Source: Zygnema cylindricum (Eukaryota > Streptophyta > Zygnematophyceae > Zygnematales > Zygnemataceae). From it: 64,000 nt of DNA. The notes beneath the pieces are model-generated. The model was not told where the DNA came from and did no database searches. It worked only from the letters and a program-made list of their open reading frames with translations. Of this stretch, positions 46,501 through 58,919 are shown piece after piece. Each line of letters begins with the position of its first letter. Within the stretch, counting starts at the first letter, position 1. The stretch is from NCBI GenBank assembly GCA_037447655.1, contig JBBHKE010000491.1, positions 124,001-188,000 on the forward strand, read 5' to 3'. The position numbers were made by a program, and so were the translations under genes.

Positions 46501-49500
46501 AGTGAAGACATGTCAAGATATTAATGTGGAACACAAGAAGCCAGTGGGTCATTGAAGGTCAAGACGAATCAAAGTAGGTCAATCCAGATCGAGACAAAAT
46601 ATACACAGAAGAAGGCAAACCGTGCAAAAGGTTACAGGCGAGTCCAATCCTCGCAAATCATAAATAAACCTAATTATAGACATAAAAGAAACGACCTATC
46701 CTTCAAATCTGGTCAAGATCAGTCAAGCTGGGGCCAATTTTATCAAAGCTGTATGCTCACTCGTCAGAATCCATCAGCCATAGGCCGTTTTCACGAAATC
46801 GAGCGACTTTCCCTGCCGAGTAGTGAAACTGAAATGTGTTGTGGACGGCATACGGTTCTATGCCAAGTGTTTGCGGAATTCGTTGAACAAAGTACACATG
46901 TCCGTTGGAAAACTCGGATGGAGCAAGTATTCCCAACTTTAGACGATGTTTAAACGCCCAAAAGACGCGATTGTGACGAGGAGATCCATCCTCGGGCTCC
47001 ACGACCTGCATTTCCTCCGAAATCAAAGTTAGAGTTTGAAATGATGATTATATTTTACTAGATTAATCCTGGTCACGACTACAATGGAAAAACGTGGTGG
47101 GATCCACACCTTTATGGGAAACATGTCAAACTGAAGAAGAAGATTGAGAGCATGTTGGTCTCCCCAGAGCTTGTCCCAACCCTGGCTTTGTCCTCGTGTA
47201 CTGCAAAAAAAACAGTCAAATCCCAAAAGTCAAAGCAAGTCAGTGAAAAACAATACACTTCATAACAGATTAAGGGCCTCCAGGAAAGGTCAAGAAAGGT
47301 AAGTAAAGGAGGTAAACGTGCAAGGCAGGTCCATTTGTTTTCAAATGTTTTCATTGACGAAAGAATATTTCATAAGAAAAAATGTTTAAAAACAAAAGTC
47401 AAAAAAATAAAGCTTCAAAAGAAAAAGGTTTTTTGTCCTGACCGCATGACATCATGCCACGCCTGACACAAGTTCAGCGTTGGTGGAGTTGCTCGAAGAA
47501 AAAGGTTTCCGGAATTAAAGTCACTATTATAGACATTTCCAAAAAGTTCGTGCCCTCTCGGTGAGGCTGATTTGAACCAGGGGAATGGACTATTCGGAGG
47601 ATCTGTCGTGGGATCAGTTTTCATACTGCACAAGATGCAACGGTGTCTTTGTTACTCTCATGTTTGTTCTCTAATATTATAGTATGTTACGGTTGGTAAA
47701 TTATGCATATTAGCATTGATTTTAATGTTGTGCTTGTTCTTGCCTTTATTTTGTACTATGTTTTATATTTTTTGTTCCTCGTCTCAACAATTAGCTTCCC
47801 ATGTTCTATGCTCATCATCGTCATCACCATTAGCGTACGCTTTTTATTTTTCCATAAAAAAATGTTCCCAAGTGGACCTTTGATCAACATTATTACCATA
47901 TACTTGTCATGTTTCAACTTTGATGTATATGTGGATTGCAATCATCATCGAAACCATTATTTACTTTCTTTTTGTCAAAATAAATTTAAACAAGACTGTT
48001 TGCAAGTGCACATTGGATTTAAATCCACACAAACCAACCAAAATCCCACCTCATACAATTACCTTTATCAGGGCTAAGATTTCAATAAAATAAGTGCATG
48101 CTGAACGCAACAGTCCAATGAACAATATTCCACTTTGTATGCCTAAGTGCCGGAAATTCAATGTTTGATGAAATCTACACGGTGGCCGCAATCTATATTC
48201 GGTAAAAAAAGTTTTTGATGCTCAGCTCTCAAGAATGCAGCCTTCTTAAAAAGCATTTTTTTAACACATACCTTTCCACATCATTCAGGTGTGAAATGGA
48301 ATCCGAAGAGACCATGATATCACTTCGTCCCATGGGGCCTTCAACATGGATGGCATGTAAAGGGTCTCTGAGCCATGCGACATCCGCATCACTCATGAGA
48401 ATATCCCAACCCGTTTCTAAAATGCTTAAGATGAAGGCCGTCTTCAGGCTTCCCATGTGCTTAAATGCTTCCGGATCTTGTCGAAAAACTTCTCGCCTCA
48501 CTCGGTTATTTAAAAGGATACTTGTCACACCCATGTCTGTCACGACCTGGAAGCACCAAACCAAATAAACAAACAAACAATTGAAAAATCAAACAATTAA
48601 ATATCAAACATAAGAAATGGAGTGGTCAATATTGAACCATTCTCCATATAGCATCAACCTCTAACACATTTGAGCGTTGATGTTGAACATCCGGCCTCAA
48701 ACATAAAAAATCATAACTTTGAAACCCAAATGAACCTCAGCATCAAGATAGAAGCTTGCGACCAAACTTGAGCGATGAAGAATTGAATGCGTTCAATGTT
48801 GTCCATAAGCGCAACTACTCGGCTTTCGGTAAAACTTTTCATAATATCAAGATTTGAATGTCTCTAAGCTGATATACGCAGGCTTTCAATATTTCCATCG
48901 AGCGTCATTTGTAATGCAATAGTTATATCTACAGATTTTATCGGAAGAGATATGTTATGATGAAAATGATGACAGGGAAGATGACAAAAGCTAGACAACA
49001 AAACATCAATACTGTTCTCAAAAATAATCACAAACATCAAAATTTTACCATTACGCCTCTTCAGAATTGTTGACTGAAAGCGCAAATATCCCTCATAAAA
49101 AAATATTTATTCAAGAGTACGTGTTCTTTGTCTTGTAAAGCCCGCTTCTAAACTTTGATAAATGAAAAATCCCATAAATAAACAAACTGAACCAGATTCT
49201 ATGCACATTATTTGTTGACAAAATCAGATATTGAGTCAGAAACCATCATCTCAGTAATCCCATCTCCCAGATAAAATATTTTTTTCCCCACATTACATCG
49301 AATATTCTTCGACAAAATTTCAATAAATATCTTCATTAGCAAATTGAAAATAAGAAAACTAACAATAAAAAGAGAAACAAATCCCAATTTAAAGCCTACC
49401 TTGTGTATATCGGCGTCGAGGGACGCGACGAGAATATTACTTATATTTGAGCGCAAAGCGTGCTTTATCCAATTTTGTAATAAATCCTCAAATCCTGAAT

Positions 49501-50161
49501 TTGCAATTGTACCCATTATCGGTCGACCCGGTTCCATTCTTCCGAGAGCGATTCGAAGCATTTCAGAATCCACCATTTGATGGCGGACCAGAGGATCAGA
49601 TTCGTCCAAATAATCACTTTTTGTTGTCAATATATCACTTTTCGCAGAAACATCCGCTTCGTACTTTTCGGGTGTCGCAAATTCGTTTTTTTCCTCGTTT
49701 TTTTCCCCTTTTTCTCTATTATCTACCAAATCCAATTCTGGGTTTTTTTGGGACTCCGAAGTAGGACCAATGAGAGACTTCCACGTGTCTGTTTTGGACT
49801 TTTCTGAACCGAGGAGCTTTATTCCTCTCTTCAAAAGGAGAGACTGGTTCGGTTTTTTAAAAAGGGGTGGATCTGTCACAAATTTCTGGGTCTCATGATC
49901 CTTCAAAATCCCAAAAATGATCATAAAAGATTGCGAATTTTGACCATTACTATGAGTTTTTTGATGGAGGGAAGAAACTATAAAACTGGACCAGGCAATA
50001 ATGCAAAAAGCAATTAAAATAAAATAATATTTTAATTTTTTACCCCCTTTTTGTACTACTTTTTGTTTTTTTGAGTGCAAGACGGACGGCATCGGCATAT
50101 AATTGCCATTTGATTCTGCTCCGTACAAAATTTTCTGAGCCATTGGGTCCCTAAAAACCAT
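43583..50161 (-). CDS. XEG113: XEG113/RRA-like GT77 glycosyltransferase, ten exons, 754 aa
   Basis: Exons 5' to 3': 49400-50161, 48272-48546, 47443-47625, 47110-47200, 46761-47005, 46339-46447, 45945-46027, 45007-45189, 44262-44414, 43583-43763. Every intron is GT-AG, all phases agree, and the total is 755 codons with the stop. A type II signal anchor (residues 44-65) and a charged stem suggest a Golgi luminal enzyme. The catalytic domain follows: LETGWDILMSDADVAWLRDP (DxD at 307-309), GNVYNSDFNSGNLFLRAT, GDQHALNLLLQFD, then VYFVQRIPQTLGIEPYAVHN. After it comes the long C-terminal module of XEG113 (AALQNAFAIADILDR, PFLCPLDYLLD, FLDSPRL, ILHLHN, KWCC), which shorter RRA proteins lack. Arabidopsis XEG113 is an arabinosyltransferase for hydroxyproline-rich extensins; the same substrate here is inference. 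The ATG at residue 7 is an alternative start if the 5' TTTTTAG is an acceptor. Exon 6 to 7 joins in frame but about six residues usual in the family (LV..QL) are missing, so a microexon may be hidden in 46028-46338. Orthology is likely but unproven. Confidence 0.9.
44028..44160. repeat. GA-rich microsatellite in intron 9 of the XEG113-like gene
   Basis: Imperfect GAGA and GGGA tracts lying wholly within the last intron (43764-44261). Confidence 0.9.
45200..45760. repeat. GTCAAG/AGTC satellite in intron 7 of the XEG113-like gene
   Basis: More than 500 bp of degenerate AGTCA, AGTCC and AGTCG pentamers, often as GTCAAGTC, begin 11 bp 5' of exon 8 (45007-45189) on the coding strand and fill most of intron 7. 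Similar GTCAAG words are scattered in introns 3, 4 and 5 (46480-46760, 47210-47320), though not as arrays. Confidence 0.85.
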
Positions 50162-52198
50162 AAAAAAAGAGAATAATATTATTCACACAAAAAAAGAGCT
50201 GAAAAAGTACCAAATAATAGCTTTAAAACCCTACGTAAATCTCCAAAACAAAGACTTTCTCGCTTTTTATTCAAAGATTCTTGTAAAAAACCATCTTCTC
50301 CTTCACATTTCCTCTCATTCCGGTAACTTTTACGGTTTTGTGGTCTAGAATAACCTCTAATTCTCCTTCTTCTCCTTTTTTTTCCATTTTTTCCTGCCCC
50401 ATTTCCCCCCGCCATTGCTTCCCTTCTTCCCCAGACGCGCCTGCGTGGCGGGTTATGCCGGGGAGGGGGCTCTGCCAGCCGGAATGTACGGAGGATCTTG
50501 ACAAGCGATGGAAAATGTACGACTGTCGTACGATTGAGCTCTGGAACCAATGACCGCACTGAGGCGCAGCGGCTTCGAAGATATGATGTACCTTTCCCAG
50601 AAAAGATTATGAACTTGACCACGTAAGAATCCGGTGCTAGATTTGTGTGCGCCGTTCGATTGATTGGGATCGAGAAATGGACGGTTGGATTACTGCCACG
50701 TCATGAAATAGCTGGTTGGAGTTTTCAACATCCGGAGCTTGTTGCGTGGCACGGATCAGAATTGAATGTCTTTATTGCGGACAAAGCTGCAACTACAGTT
50801 CTATTGTAGTTTAGAATCCGTTTGTCGTCTTGTACTGCAGGAGATTCTGATTTTATGTACGGATTTCAAATGGTATGCAGTTATTGCTGCATTTGTTACT
50901 GTGCAGGCGTGGACAAAGAATAATATGGCTGATTTTGGAAGGTTTCATCGGGTTTGTAAGTTTCGAGCGTAATTAAGGCGTTCGCACATGTATCGAAAAC
51001 ATCTGAAAATGCTTCGCTGTACACTTGAGACACAGTCAAGAGGTAATGTGAACGTTTACACGTGTGAGAGAGATGCGTTCGCTCACGCGCACGTGATCCG
51101 GTTTTGGCGTGACTGTGCATTTTAGCGTGTACAAAACTACAAATGGCGTTGTCTTTAAAGCGTGCGACGCTACCGCGCACGTGAAAGGTGTGGAAAGGAA
51201 AAGTGTTGCGCAAGTGACAAAAATATTTGGAGAATAAAAGAACGGTTCAGTTTGATTGACCTATTTCACCGGAAAAAACAATATTTTCAGCATATTTTAA
51301 GTTGAGGGCGATTGACGGTAAAAATTCATCGTCCAATAAAAGTTTTTTGTTACGTTGTCGGGAGGTAAAAGTTAAGCACCCTGCCCTTCAGCTTGTCTTC
51401 CGGGCTGCTCAAATATCTACGGTTTGGAAAATTACTGGTGGGCAGCTTTCAGAAAAATCGTAAGTGAAACTTATTTTCATATTTTACCTTTTCGTCATCA
51501 CGTCACAATCTCGCTGAATTGTCGGTTCTGTCGTTATCCCCATTGTTTACACATTTTTTAGTAGCCCGAATCATGTAACGTCTTGTCGAGAGTCGCGCTC
51601 CATTCGGTAAAATGTAAAACTTAATTACATAAAGTGCGATGGAAAACACTCGGTAATCATTACATACGACAACGTCAAAACGCTTTGTTAGATTGGAACT
51701 TCGCTTTCAATATTGCTCTAGGGAGGAGCGGCCAGATATCGACGAAATTTAATGTTTCTGACCAAAACTACAGTAATGTTTCAGCTTACCTGGCGCTTCG
51801 CTGTCACTGTACGGAAAATGCTGTCCAGCTATTGTTTCGCCTTATTTGTCATCTTCTGCGTAGTTTTCGGGGAAACAACGAATTGCGAGCTTCAGTACAC
51901 TTCCTTATGGAAGGCCGCGGCTGCTCGCGCCTTTTGATATGTCAACAAATTAGGGTTTGCCGGTTGCCTGTTCGCTTCACCACCTTGGATTCAAGCGCGC
52001 AATTTAGAATCATCGTTTTATTCGCGAGTTCTTCGTTTTATTCGAGAGCATTTTTCCATATTCCAAAATACAAGTGTTTTTTATTATGAAAATCGCGATG
52101 GTTAAACCGTCTAAATACAAAACGTGATTGGAAATGTAAAAATGTTTACTACCATTAGAGGCTACAGTTATAAAAACTCAAAAGAAAAGAACAGAAAC
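50162..52198. other. Upstream region of the XEG113-like gene; intergenic
   Basis: 50180-50620 keeps an open minus-strand frame that could include 5' leader or an upstream exon, but no convincing donor was found. The remainder (including a 151-codon plus frame at 51634-52089) shows no protein-like composition. No promoter element could be assigned. Confidence 0.5.
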
Positions 52199-52401
52199 TA
52201 CACCGCGAATCGTTATTAGCGTTGAGAACTTATTAGTGTAAAGATAAAATTAGCGTCATTCATTCTAATTTAGTGCTAGGAGACGTGGCAGATTATGGTC
52301 CACGTTCTTAAATAGTGTAGTTTATTTTATTTAAGGTATTAATGTCAAAATTTTGGGGTGCCGATATAGAGTTCATAACGCTAATAACGATTCGCGGTGT
52401 A
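52199..52401. mobile_element. MITE, 203-bp subfamily, copy 2
   Basis: Ends TACACCGCGAATCGTTATTA and TAATAACGATTCGCGGTGTA. First of two elements separated by only 3 bp. Confidence 0.95.
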
Positions 52402-52404
52402 CAC

Positions 52405-52907
52405 TACACCGCGAATCGTAATTAGAGTAATGAAAAAATTAGAGTACAAAACTAAAAAAAAAAATAGAGTAATGAACGCTAATTTATGTGATAGAGCTGT
52501 TTCAACTATGAAGTTTACTCTAATTTATTTAAGTACTCTAATTTGGCACGCTAATATCCTCTACTGTAAATAAGGTATTCGTACAGAATTTGGAAAAACG
52601 TACAGTTTATCGTCACTATGACGTTTGCACTACGTGGTTTGTTAAAACGCAGTTACATGATAACGGCATGTATTAAATCATTATTTATAATTTTTTAATT
52701 AATAAAGTACAATTTTGAACGGTCGGAGGTCGTCCGTAATCCACACTATTTAAAACGAACCTATATTAGAATTAAAAACACTAATTAAACTTTTCCATAA
52801 ATAGAATAATGAAAAAATTAGAATCATTTACTCTATTTCATGTGATAGAGTCAAAATTTTGAGCGACCGAATTAGAGTAATTTACTCTAATTACGATTCG
52901 CGGTGTA
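52405..52907 (+). mobile_element. MITE, about 500-bp subfamily, copy 1
   Basis: Ends TACACCGCGAATCGTAATTA and TAATTACGATTCGCGGTGTA. The interior has TTAAGTACTCTAATTTGGCA and ATCGTCACTATGACGTTTGC, shared with 53651-54156 and 59153-59652. Confidence 0.95.
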
Positions 52908-53444
52908 CTGTAGCTAAGCAACACAAAAAAAAAAACATTAAAAGAAATAAAAACAAAAACAAACTACAATAGCACTAAATAACGGCGTTATACACAAAAT
53001 ATAAACGACAAACTTGGCCGTTGGCTCAAAAACAAGTCCACACTAAAAAGGTCGGACCGACAAATATCATCAATGTGCACCGGGTGGCGCGGAATATCTG
53101 ATTCTATCCACAAGTAAAAAGGGTTGTGCCAGCGTGGCAGTTTAAAATACAAAAGTTGGCGAGGCTAGCTTCACGAGCTGGAAAACCGAAAAACATTAGT
53201 TTTCACGAGTGCGAATCGTCGCATGCCGTGCACACCGCTTGTTCCCCGCCATTACATTATTTTCCATACTTTCGGCCCAAATTTGTCCTACCTCCAAACG
53301 TATCGTTACTGACATTTGTTTATCGGTCCAAGCAGTCGTGCCGTCGGTCCAATGGGAGCCGAGATATTAAAGGGTTAAACTTTGATCCACTCTAGTGAAC
53401 GTCACCCTAAAATTGCAGTACATATCCGTACACTGTGAAGATAC
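52908..53444. other. Intergenic, nothing recognised
   Basis: Separates the two MITE clusters. No supported feature. Confidence 0.45.
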
Positions 53445-53647
53445 TACACCTTGAATCGTTATTAGCGTATAGAAATTATTAGTGTAAAGAAAAAATTAGC
53501 GTCATTCATTCTAATTTAGTGCCAGGAGATGTGGCAGATTATGGTCCACGTCCTTAAATAGTGTAACTTATTATATTTAAGGTATCAATGTCAAAATTTT
53601 GGGGTGCCGATATAGCGTACATAAGGCTAATAACGATTCACGGTGTA
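53445..53647. mobile_element. MITE, 203-bp subfamily, copy 3
   Basis: Ends TACACCTTGAATCGTTATTA and TAATAACGATTCACGGTGTA. Same length and interior as the copies at 39688 and 52199. Confidence 0.95.
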
Positions 53648-53650
53648 AAG

Positions 53651-54156
53651 TACACCGCGCATCGTAATTAGAGTAATGAAAAAATTAGAGTAAAAAAAGA
53701 GAAAAGAATAATTAGAGTAATTTACTCTAATTTATGTGATAGAACTGTTTAAAAAAGGAATTTACTCTAACTTATGCGCTGTACTCTAATTTGGCAAGCT
53801 AATATCCTCTACTGTAAATAAGGTATTCGTACAGAATCTGACAAAACGTACAGTTTATCGTCACTATGACGTTTGCACTACGCGATTTGTTAAAACGCAG
53901 TTACATGATAATGGCATGTATTAAATCATTATTTGTACTTTTTTACTTATAAAAGTACAATTTTTTCACGGTCGGACGTTGTCTGTACTCCGCACTATTT
54001 AAAACGAACATATATTAGAATTAAAAACGCTAATTAAACCTTACCTTAAACAGCATAACGAAAAAATTAGAATCATTTACTCTATTTGATGTGATAGAGT
54101 CGAAATTTCGAGCGACCAAATTAGAGTAATTTACTCTAATTACGATTCGCGGTGTA
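53651..54156 (+). mobile_element. MITE, about 500-bp subfamily, copy 2
   Basis: Ends TACACCGCGCATCGTAATTA and TAATTACGATTCGCGGTGTA. Follows the previous MITE after 3 bp. Interior closely similar to 52405-52907. Confidence 0.95.
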
Positions 54157-54159
54157 CAG

Positions 54160-54353
54160 TACACTGTCAATCGCTATTAGCGTACAGGTTTCTTTAGCGT
54201 GAATGAATAATTGAAAATTTTGAAAGAAATCGTCTACTCTAATTTGAAATTAGGGTTTTTTTTAAATTGTATGGATAATTCTAATTGAGAATTTGAGGAA
54301 AAAAAAGCGGGACCGAATTAGCGTTCAGTACGCTAATAGCGATTGGCGGTGTA
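54160..54353. mobile_element. MITE, 194-bp variant
   Basis: Ends TACACTGTCAATCGCTATTA and TAATAGCGATTGGCGGTGTA. Separated by 3 bp from the previous element. Its interior is unlike the others seen here. Confidence 0.9.
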
Positions 54354-54670
54354 CTGTACTGTCGCTGTCGTCCGATATACATCTACGTCGCACCGTTTTT
54401 CCCGCTAATGTTTGAGATGCGTGCCGCGAATCATTTGATTTCTCATGTGAGCCGGCCTAGATGTGACGCCTTTTACACGTGTCAAGGTGAGTCATGAAGT
54501 ACGTGTTATGTCGCATCGGTTTCCACGCGGCCGCGTTTCGGGACTTCTCGTATCCTGTAAACGAACATTCCAAAATCTTTGGATCCAAGAGTTTATAAGT
54601 TTATTATCTCTTGAATTCGTGGCAGCAAATACACGACAAAAATCTACAGCACCGTGGTTAGCGCTACAGT

Positions 54671-55499
54671 TAGTATTGGGTATCGAGGACCTTTTGCCAA
54701 TATTCGATATACATCGAATTTCAGGTACCCGATATTCAATATATCTCTTATATATATATCGAAAATTAAAATATCGCGATACATTGCCAATATATTGACG
54801 ATATATCGTATCGCCAATATATCGAAAAAAAAAAAATGAAAATTTTCACAGGTCTCCAAAGTCACGTGCCTTCGGACAAGATGACCGTAAAATCTTTGCC
54901 GAAAAGAAACGGTTTTTTCTGAAAGTCAGCAGAGTGAAGGAGATCTCTGAGGTACATTGACGCGTTACACTTGCGAAGTACACGTACGTAATACGCAAGT
55001 ACGGATTTCCATACGAAAATGGTCGGTTTTCAAATCTTTGACGATTTTAGAGATTTGATCGTCAACTTACAAGAAACCACTCAAATAAAAACACGTATGT
55101 AAAAACTTGTTTACAGACGATACGCGATGTAACCGAGGCCTCTGTAATACATAAATTTTGTTGTCCGTACTATTACAAAGACCTCCTTATGTAACCATAC
55201 CCCAAATAAGTAACTATATGAATTACAAAATTAATACTTTTTTGTCGGTTACATTTGCGGCGTCTACCTTTAAGTCATGGAACGAAATCATGTCGTACGT
55301 GGCGTATCAGACAATTTGTCTTTTCCGCAAACATAACATATTATATAAAAATATAAAATATTTAATTTAAAAAATACTATATATCGCGATAGATTTATGT
55401 TGGTCCCGGTACGATATATCGAGGATTCTGCTCGATCGATATTCAATATATCGAATATCGAAATTATCGCGATATGAATTTACCCGATACCCAACACTA
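54671..55499 (-). mobile_element. hAT-type non-autonomous element (TAGTGTTGGGTATCG ends), copy 2
   Basis: 829 bp with ends TAGTATTGGGTATCGAGG and ACCCGATACCCAACACTA, flanked by a perfect 8-bp duplication GCTACAGT (54663-54670, 55500-55507). It is the uninterrupted relative of 33017-34650. Subterminal ATATCG-rich stretches occur at both ends. No coding capacity. Confidence 0.97.
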
Positions 55500-55758
55500 G
55501 CTACAGTAGTACATCCGCCTGAATCTTCGGAATCGACCCGGGTGACACTACAAGACAAAAAAATAGGTCAGGAATTCCCGGTTGTTGCTAAACTGTGGAC
55601 TAGGGTACAATATTCTAGCACTACACTATTGAGCGCTATAATAAGATTTTTATAGCGACGGTCTATGCGCCATAAATGCCACAAAATAATAACAATAATA
55701 AATTAAACAGGGTGGAATATCGAGAGACGTTGTTTTTCTAATTTTGTTTTTTTGGAAG

Positions 55759-55970
55759 AACACCGCCCATCGCTATTTAGAATAGTGAGTATTGACTATT
55801 TAGCGTTAGCAGTTTATTCAAATTAATCACTCTAAATGATGAAATGCACACGTGACTCATTATACGCCACTAAATTAATTAGCAATGTAAACACTAATTT
55901 AAGATTTTTGTCAGCGACCAATCACTCGAATAAACCTATTAAGTGATCCACTCTAAATCAAGTGGGCGGC
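55759..55970. mobile_element. Diverged MITE
   Basis: Left AACACCGCCCATCGCTATTT and right CTCTAAATCAAGTGGGCGGC form imperfect inverted ends similar to the family. Boundaries are approximate. Confidence 0.5.
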
Positions 55971-56020
55971 TTTAACTCTCCACGCGTGCACACCTTCGGA
56001 ATGGAACGATTGTATACTTA

Positions 56021-56758
56021 GGGTGGCGTTCCATCAGGAAATTTTGTAAACGTACGGTCAGCATCACAGAGTGTTACATTTTGATCAGTGTACTATCGCG
56101 CAGAGTCTGTAATTCACGTGTACAAATAAGAGTGGTTCTACGTAACATAAGATCGTATTTGAAAATCGTCAAATATTTTTTACACCGACCAACTTCAACG
56201 CGAAATCGTCATTTGAATACCATGTACGTGTGGACCAGGGTATCGTACCACACAAATTTTGTACTTTTTGCAAATGCTTGTCAGACGCCAGTTCATTATT
56301 TGTAGGGTTTCTGCTTTTTCGCGTGACGAAGGAGCGCTTCCACAAATAGTGTGAAGAATGGCCGGTAACAAAAAAAATGCAACGAAAGTTCGTTACGAGA
56401 TTACTTTCGTGATTTCTGTTTAATTTCTGAATGCATATATCATGTGCGAAATATTTCGATTTCGGTTGGTTGCCGTCTTGACACGTACATTCATTATCCA
56501 AGGTGTCGCGGCTCAATTTTCTCTGTAAATGGTGATGTACCTCCTCGAGGTACATCACCATTTACAGACACGTTGGAAGCGAATGCTTCGTGAAAATATA
56601 TCCAACGGTCATTCTTTTCTCCCAGACCTTTGGAGAATATTGGCAAGATTCTCTGTAATGTTGTTCGCGTACAAAAACAAAATAGCAGGTACGGCGTGGT
56701 ACGGAGAGGCCCCGATTTCTGTAAAGAACCTCACTTTTCGTCTGATGGAACGCCACCC
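56021..56758 (+). mobile_element. TTA-flanked TIR element (PIF/Harbinger-like), copy 3
   Basis: 738 bp, ends GGGTGGCGTTCCATCAGG and TCTGATGGAACGCCACCC. Flanks are TTA at left and TAA at right, so the duplication has one mismatch. The central palindrome at 56522-56568 has 22-bp arms around CTC. Colinear with 41010-41737. Confidence 0.93.
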
Positions 56759-56772
56759 TAAATGGATCTAAC

Positions 56773-56993
56773 TACACCGTGTATCGCTATTAGCCTTAAT
56801 TAATTTTTCGCCACTTAAAACATCTTTTATCCGTACACACTTGTCCAGTTTTTAATTTCAGACCGCCAATCGGAAGCTAAGAATCTTTACCTTTCAATAC
56901 TAACCGTCAGATCCACAATCTGACAAGTGTGTACGGAGAAAAGATGTTTAAAGCGACGAAAAAACATTAACCCTAATAGCGATTCACGGTGTA
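56773..56993. mobile_element. MITE, about 220-bp foldback subfamily, copy 3
   Basis: Ends TACACCGTGTATCGCTATTA and TAATAGCGATTCACGGTGTA. Inverted arms extend to about 75 bp, including CCGTACACACTTGTC and GACAAGTGTGTACGG. Confidence 0.95.
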
Positions 56994-58467
56994 CTGTATC
57001 TGTACAATTTGACCGGCGTATCGTGAGAATCTAATATAAAATCGGGAAGCATTATCGAATCCAGGAAGATTACAGAAGCTTACATAGGATTAAATAAGCC
57101 TGTGACAGTTAATACTCCATAAATTTTGATTTCGTCACCCACCGCGCCAACACCATATATTCCGTACATTTGGAAAGCTAAAGATTGCCCGAAAAAGCGG
57201 GCAGCTTAAACATATATAATGCTGCTGAACTGCTTTGTTAAATTTTGTTCAGCACTCCCTTTTTCCTTTTCATTTGTTAAAGTTTTTTTTCGTAGATTTT
57301 CGTTTGTTAAGCCGGTCAGCCTTAACCTAGAATCTTGTCATTACTATATTGACCGATCCGTACACTGATCCGGTGGCTCAAAAAATTATTGCGATGACGT
57401 GGATATTGGCAGACTTTATACGTACATGTACATGCTAGGTACGACAACATTGGGTCTGAATCTCTTAAGATTCAGTAAAATAAAATCATAGAATCTACAA
57501 CGTCACACTGCTGTGAATAGCCCCCTGGCGTGAACTTATTATTCATTTTTCTGGAAGATTTGTCGCGTAGCTGATGCTCCGTATCTTTAGGTCTCCATAC
57601 GCCATCATTGTTATTTGGAGCCAGTGTGCACTTTTAGCCACTATTGTGCATTTGTCATCAAGATAATTGTCGCGAATGGCCGCCGAATCTTTTCCGAATG
57701 TACTGGCGGTTAAGGATGACCTTTCGTCAAGGAAAAAGTCGGGTAGTTCACTGGACTCCGTACTTTTTGGAACCATTCCGTATGTTCTTTTTGTTTTTTA
57801 AAAAACATTTTTACAGAGAACCAATAATATTTCTCCAAGTTTCCAGAATTAAAAATTTGGTGTTCGAATATTTTTGTTGAAAATCCATCCAGCCAAAAGA
57901 TACACTTCTAGGATTGGAAAGCCACTGAGTGCTTTACACGTCACGAATCTCAGGTGATTCCGGACAGGCTGGATGGAAATCCACCAGAAAATCTTTGTTA
58001 GAGGATATCTTGCCACGCTTTTTTCTTGTTTTTACTGTCTGGATTTTTGCTTCAATTTTAGGAGGTCTTTCTGAGATTTACCGTACATGTCTAATTGAGA
58101 TAATACGCCTGTGCAATTCGTACAGCTAGATTGTGGGCTTTATATGGCAAGCTTGGAAGATTTTTCAAGATTTTTATCATCGGACACAATCCTTATGGTA
58201 CGACTTAGAATAATGCCACGTCTATAGGTGCTGTTTGGAAAACTTTACTGAAATTTCTGCCAGAAAAATGAATTCCGTCCAATTGATGGAAAAGTTAACA
58301 CTAATCAGAATTACTGTAGCGGAATCCGTAATCTTGCCAGTAACGAGTAGTTCCATGTAGTAAAACTGGAGTCTTATTCAGTTTTACTACAACAGTTTCA
58401 AGTGTAAGCGAGTTCAAAGGGCACAAAGCGGTAGTCATAAGAGGCACAAACGGGATGGTCACCGCTA

Positions 58468-58498
<31 letters not shown>

Positions 58499-58919
58499 TT
58501 AGGAAACCTAGGCTTTCAATACGATAGCTCACACCTGCAAGATAGACAATTTTTGGATTGTGAATCTATTTCACGTGCACGTGGCCGATGTGGAGAGATA
58601 TGCAGAACACGTGTTACATGCGCTGTTTAGCAAAGTTTTCGCATGTTCCGTGTCGTCTAGTATCCTTTGTCCTGTGGGGAAGCTGTAGCGGCGCGGCCAG
58701 AGGGTGATCTACATTAAATGCCTTGACGACTGGAGAATGTGGTACATTCCAGCGACAGCTGTCTGTCCTTTCCACGAGGATAGTTCCAAGGTTGACAGGT
58801 TTCTCGATTTTGTAAAGATCTGACGCTTGCGACTTGGAGGCTTGCAGACGCGGCATGTTGCAGACAGTTGGGCAACGGGGAGACGTATTTTTGTAAAGGT
58901 AATGCGCTGACCAGGCTCA
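56994..58919. other. Intergenic, nothing recognised
   Basis: A TA microsatellite is at about 58465-58490. No gene or transposon end seen. Confidence 0.5.

Noticed and set aside
51634-52089. 151-codon plus-strand frame
   Set aside because: No domain, no neighbours, no repeats, and a composition like the surrounding non-coding DNA.
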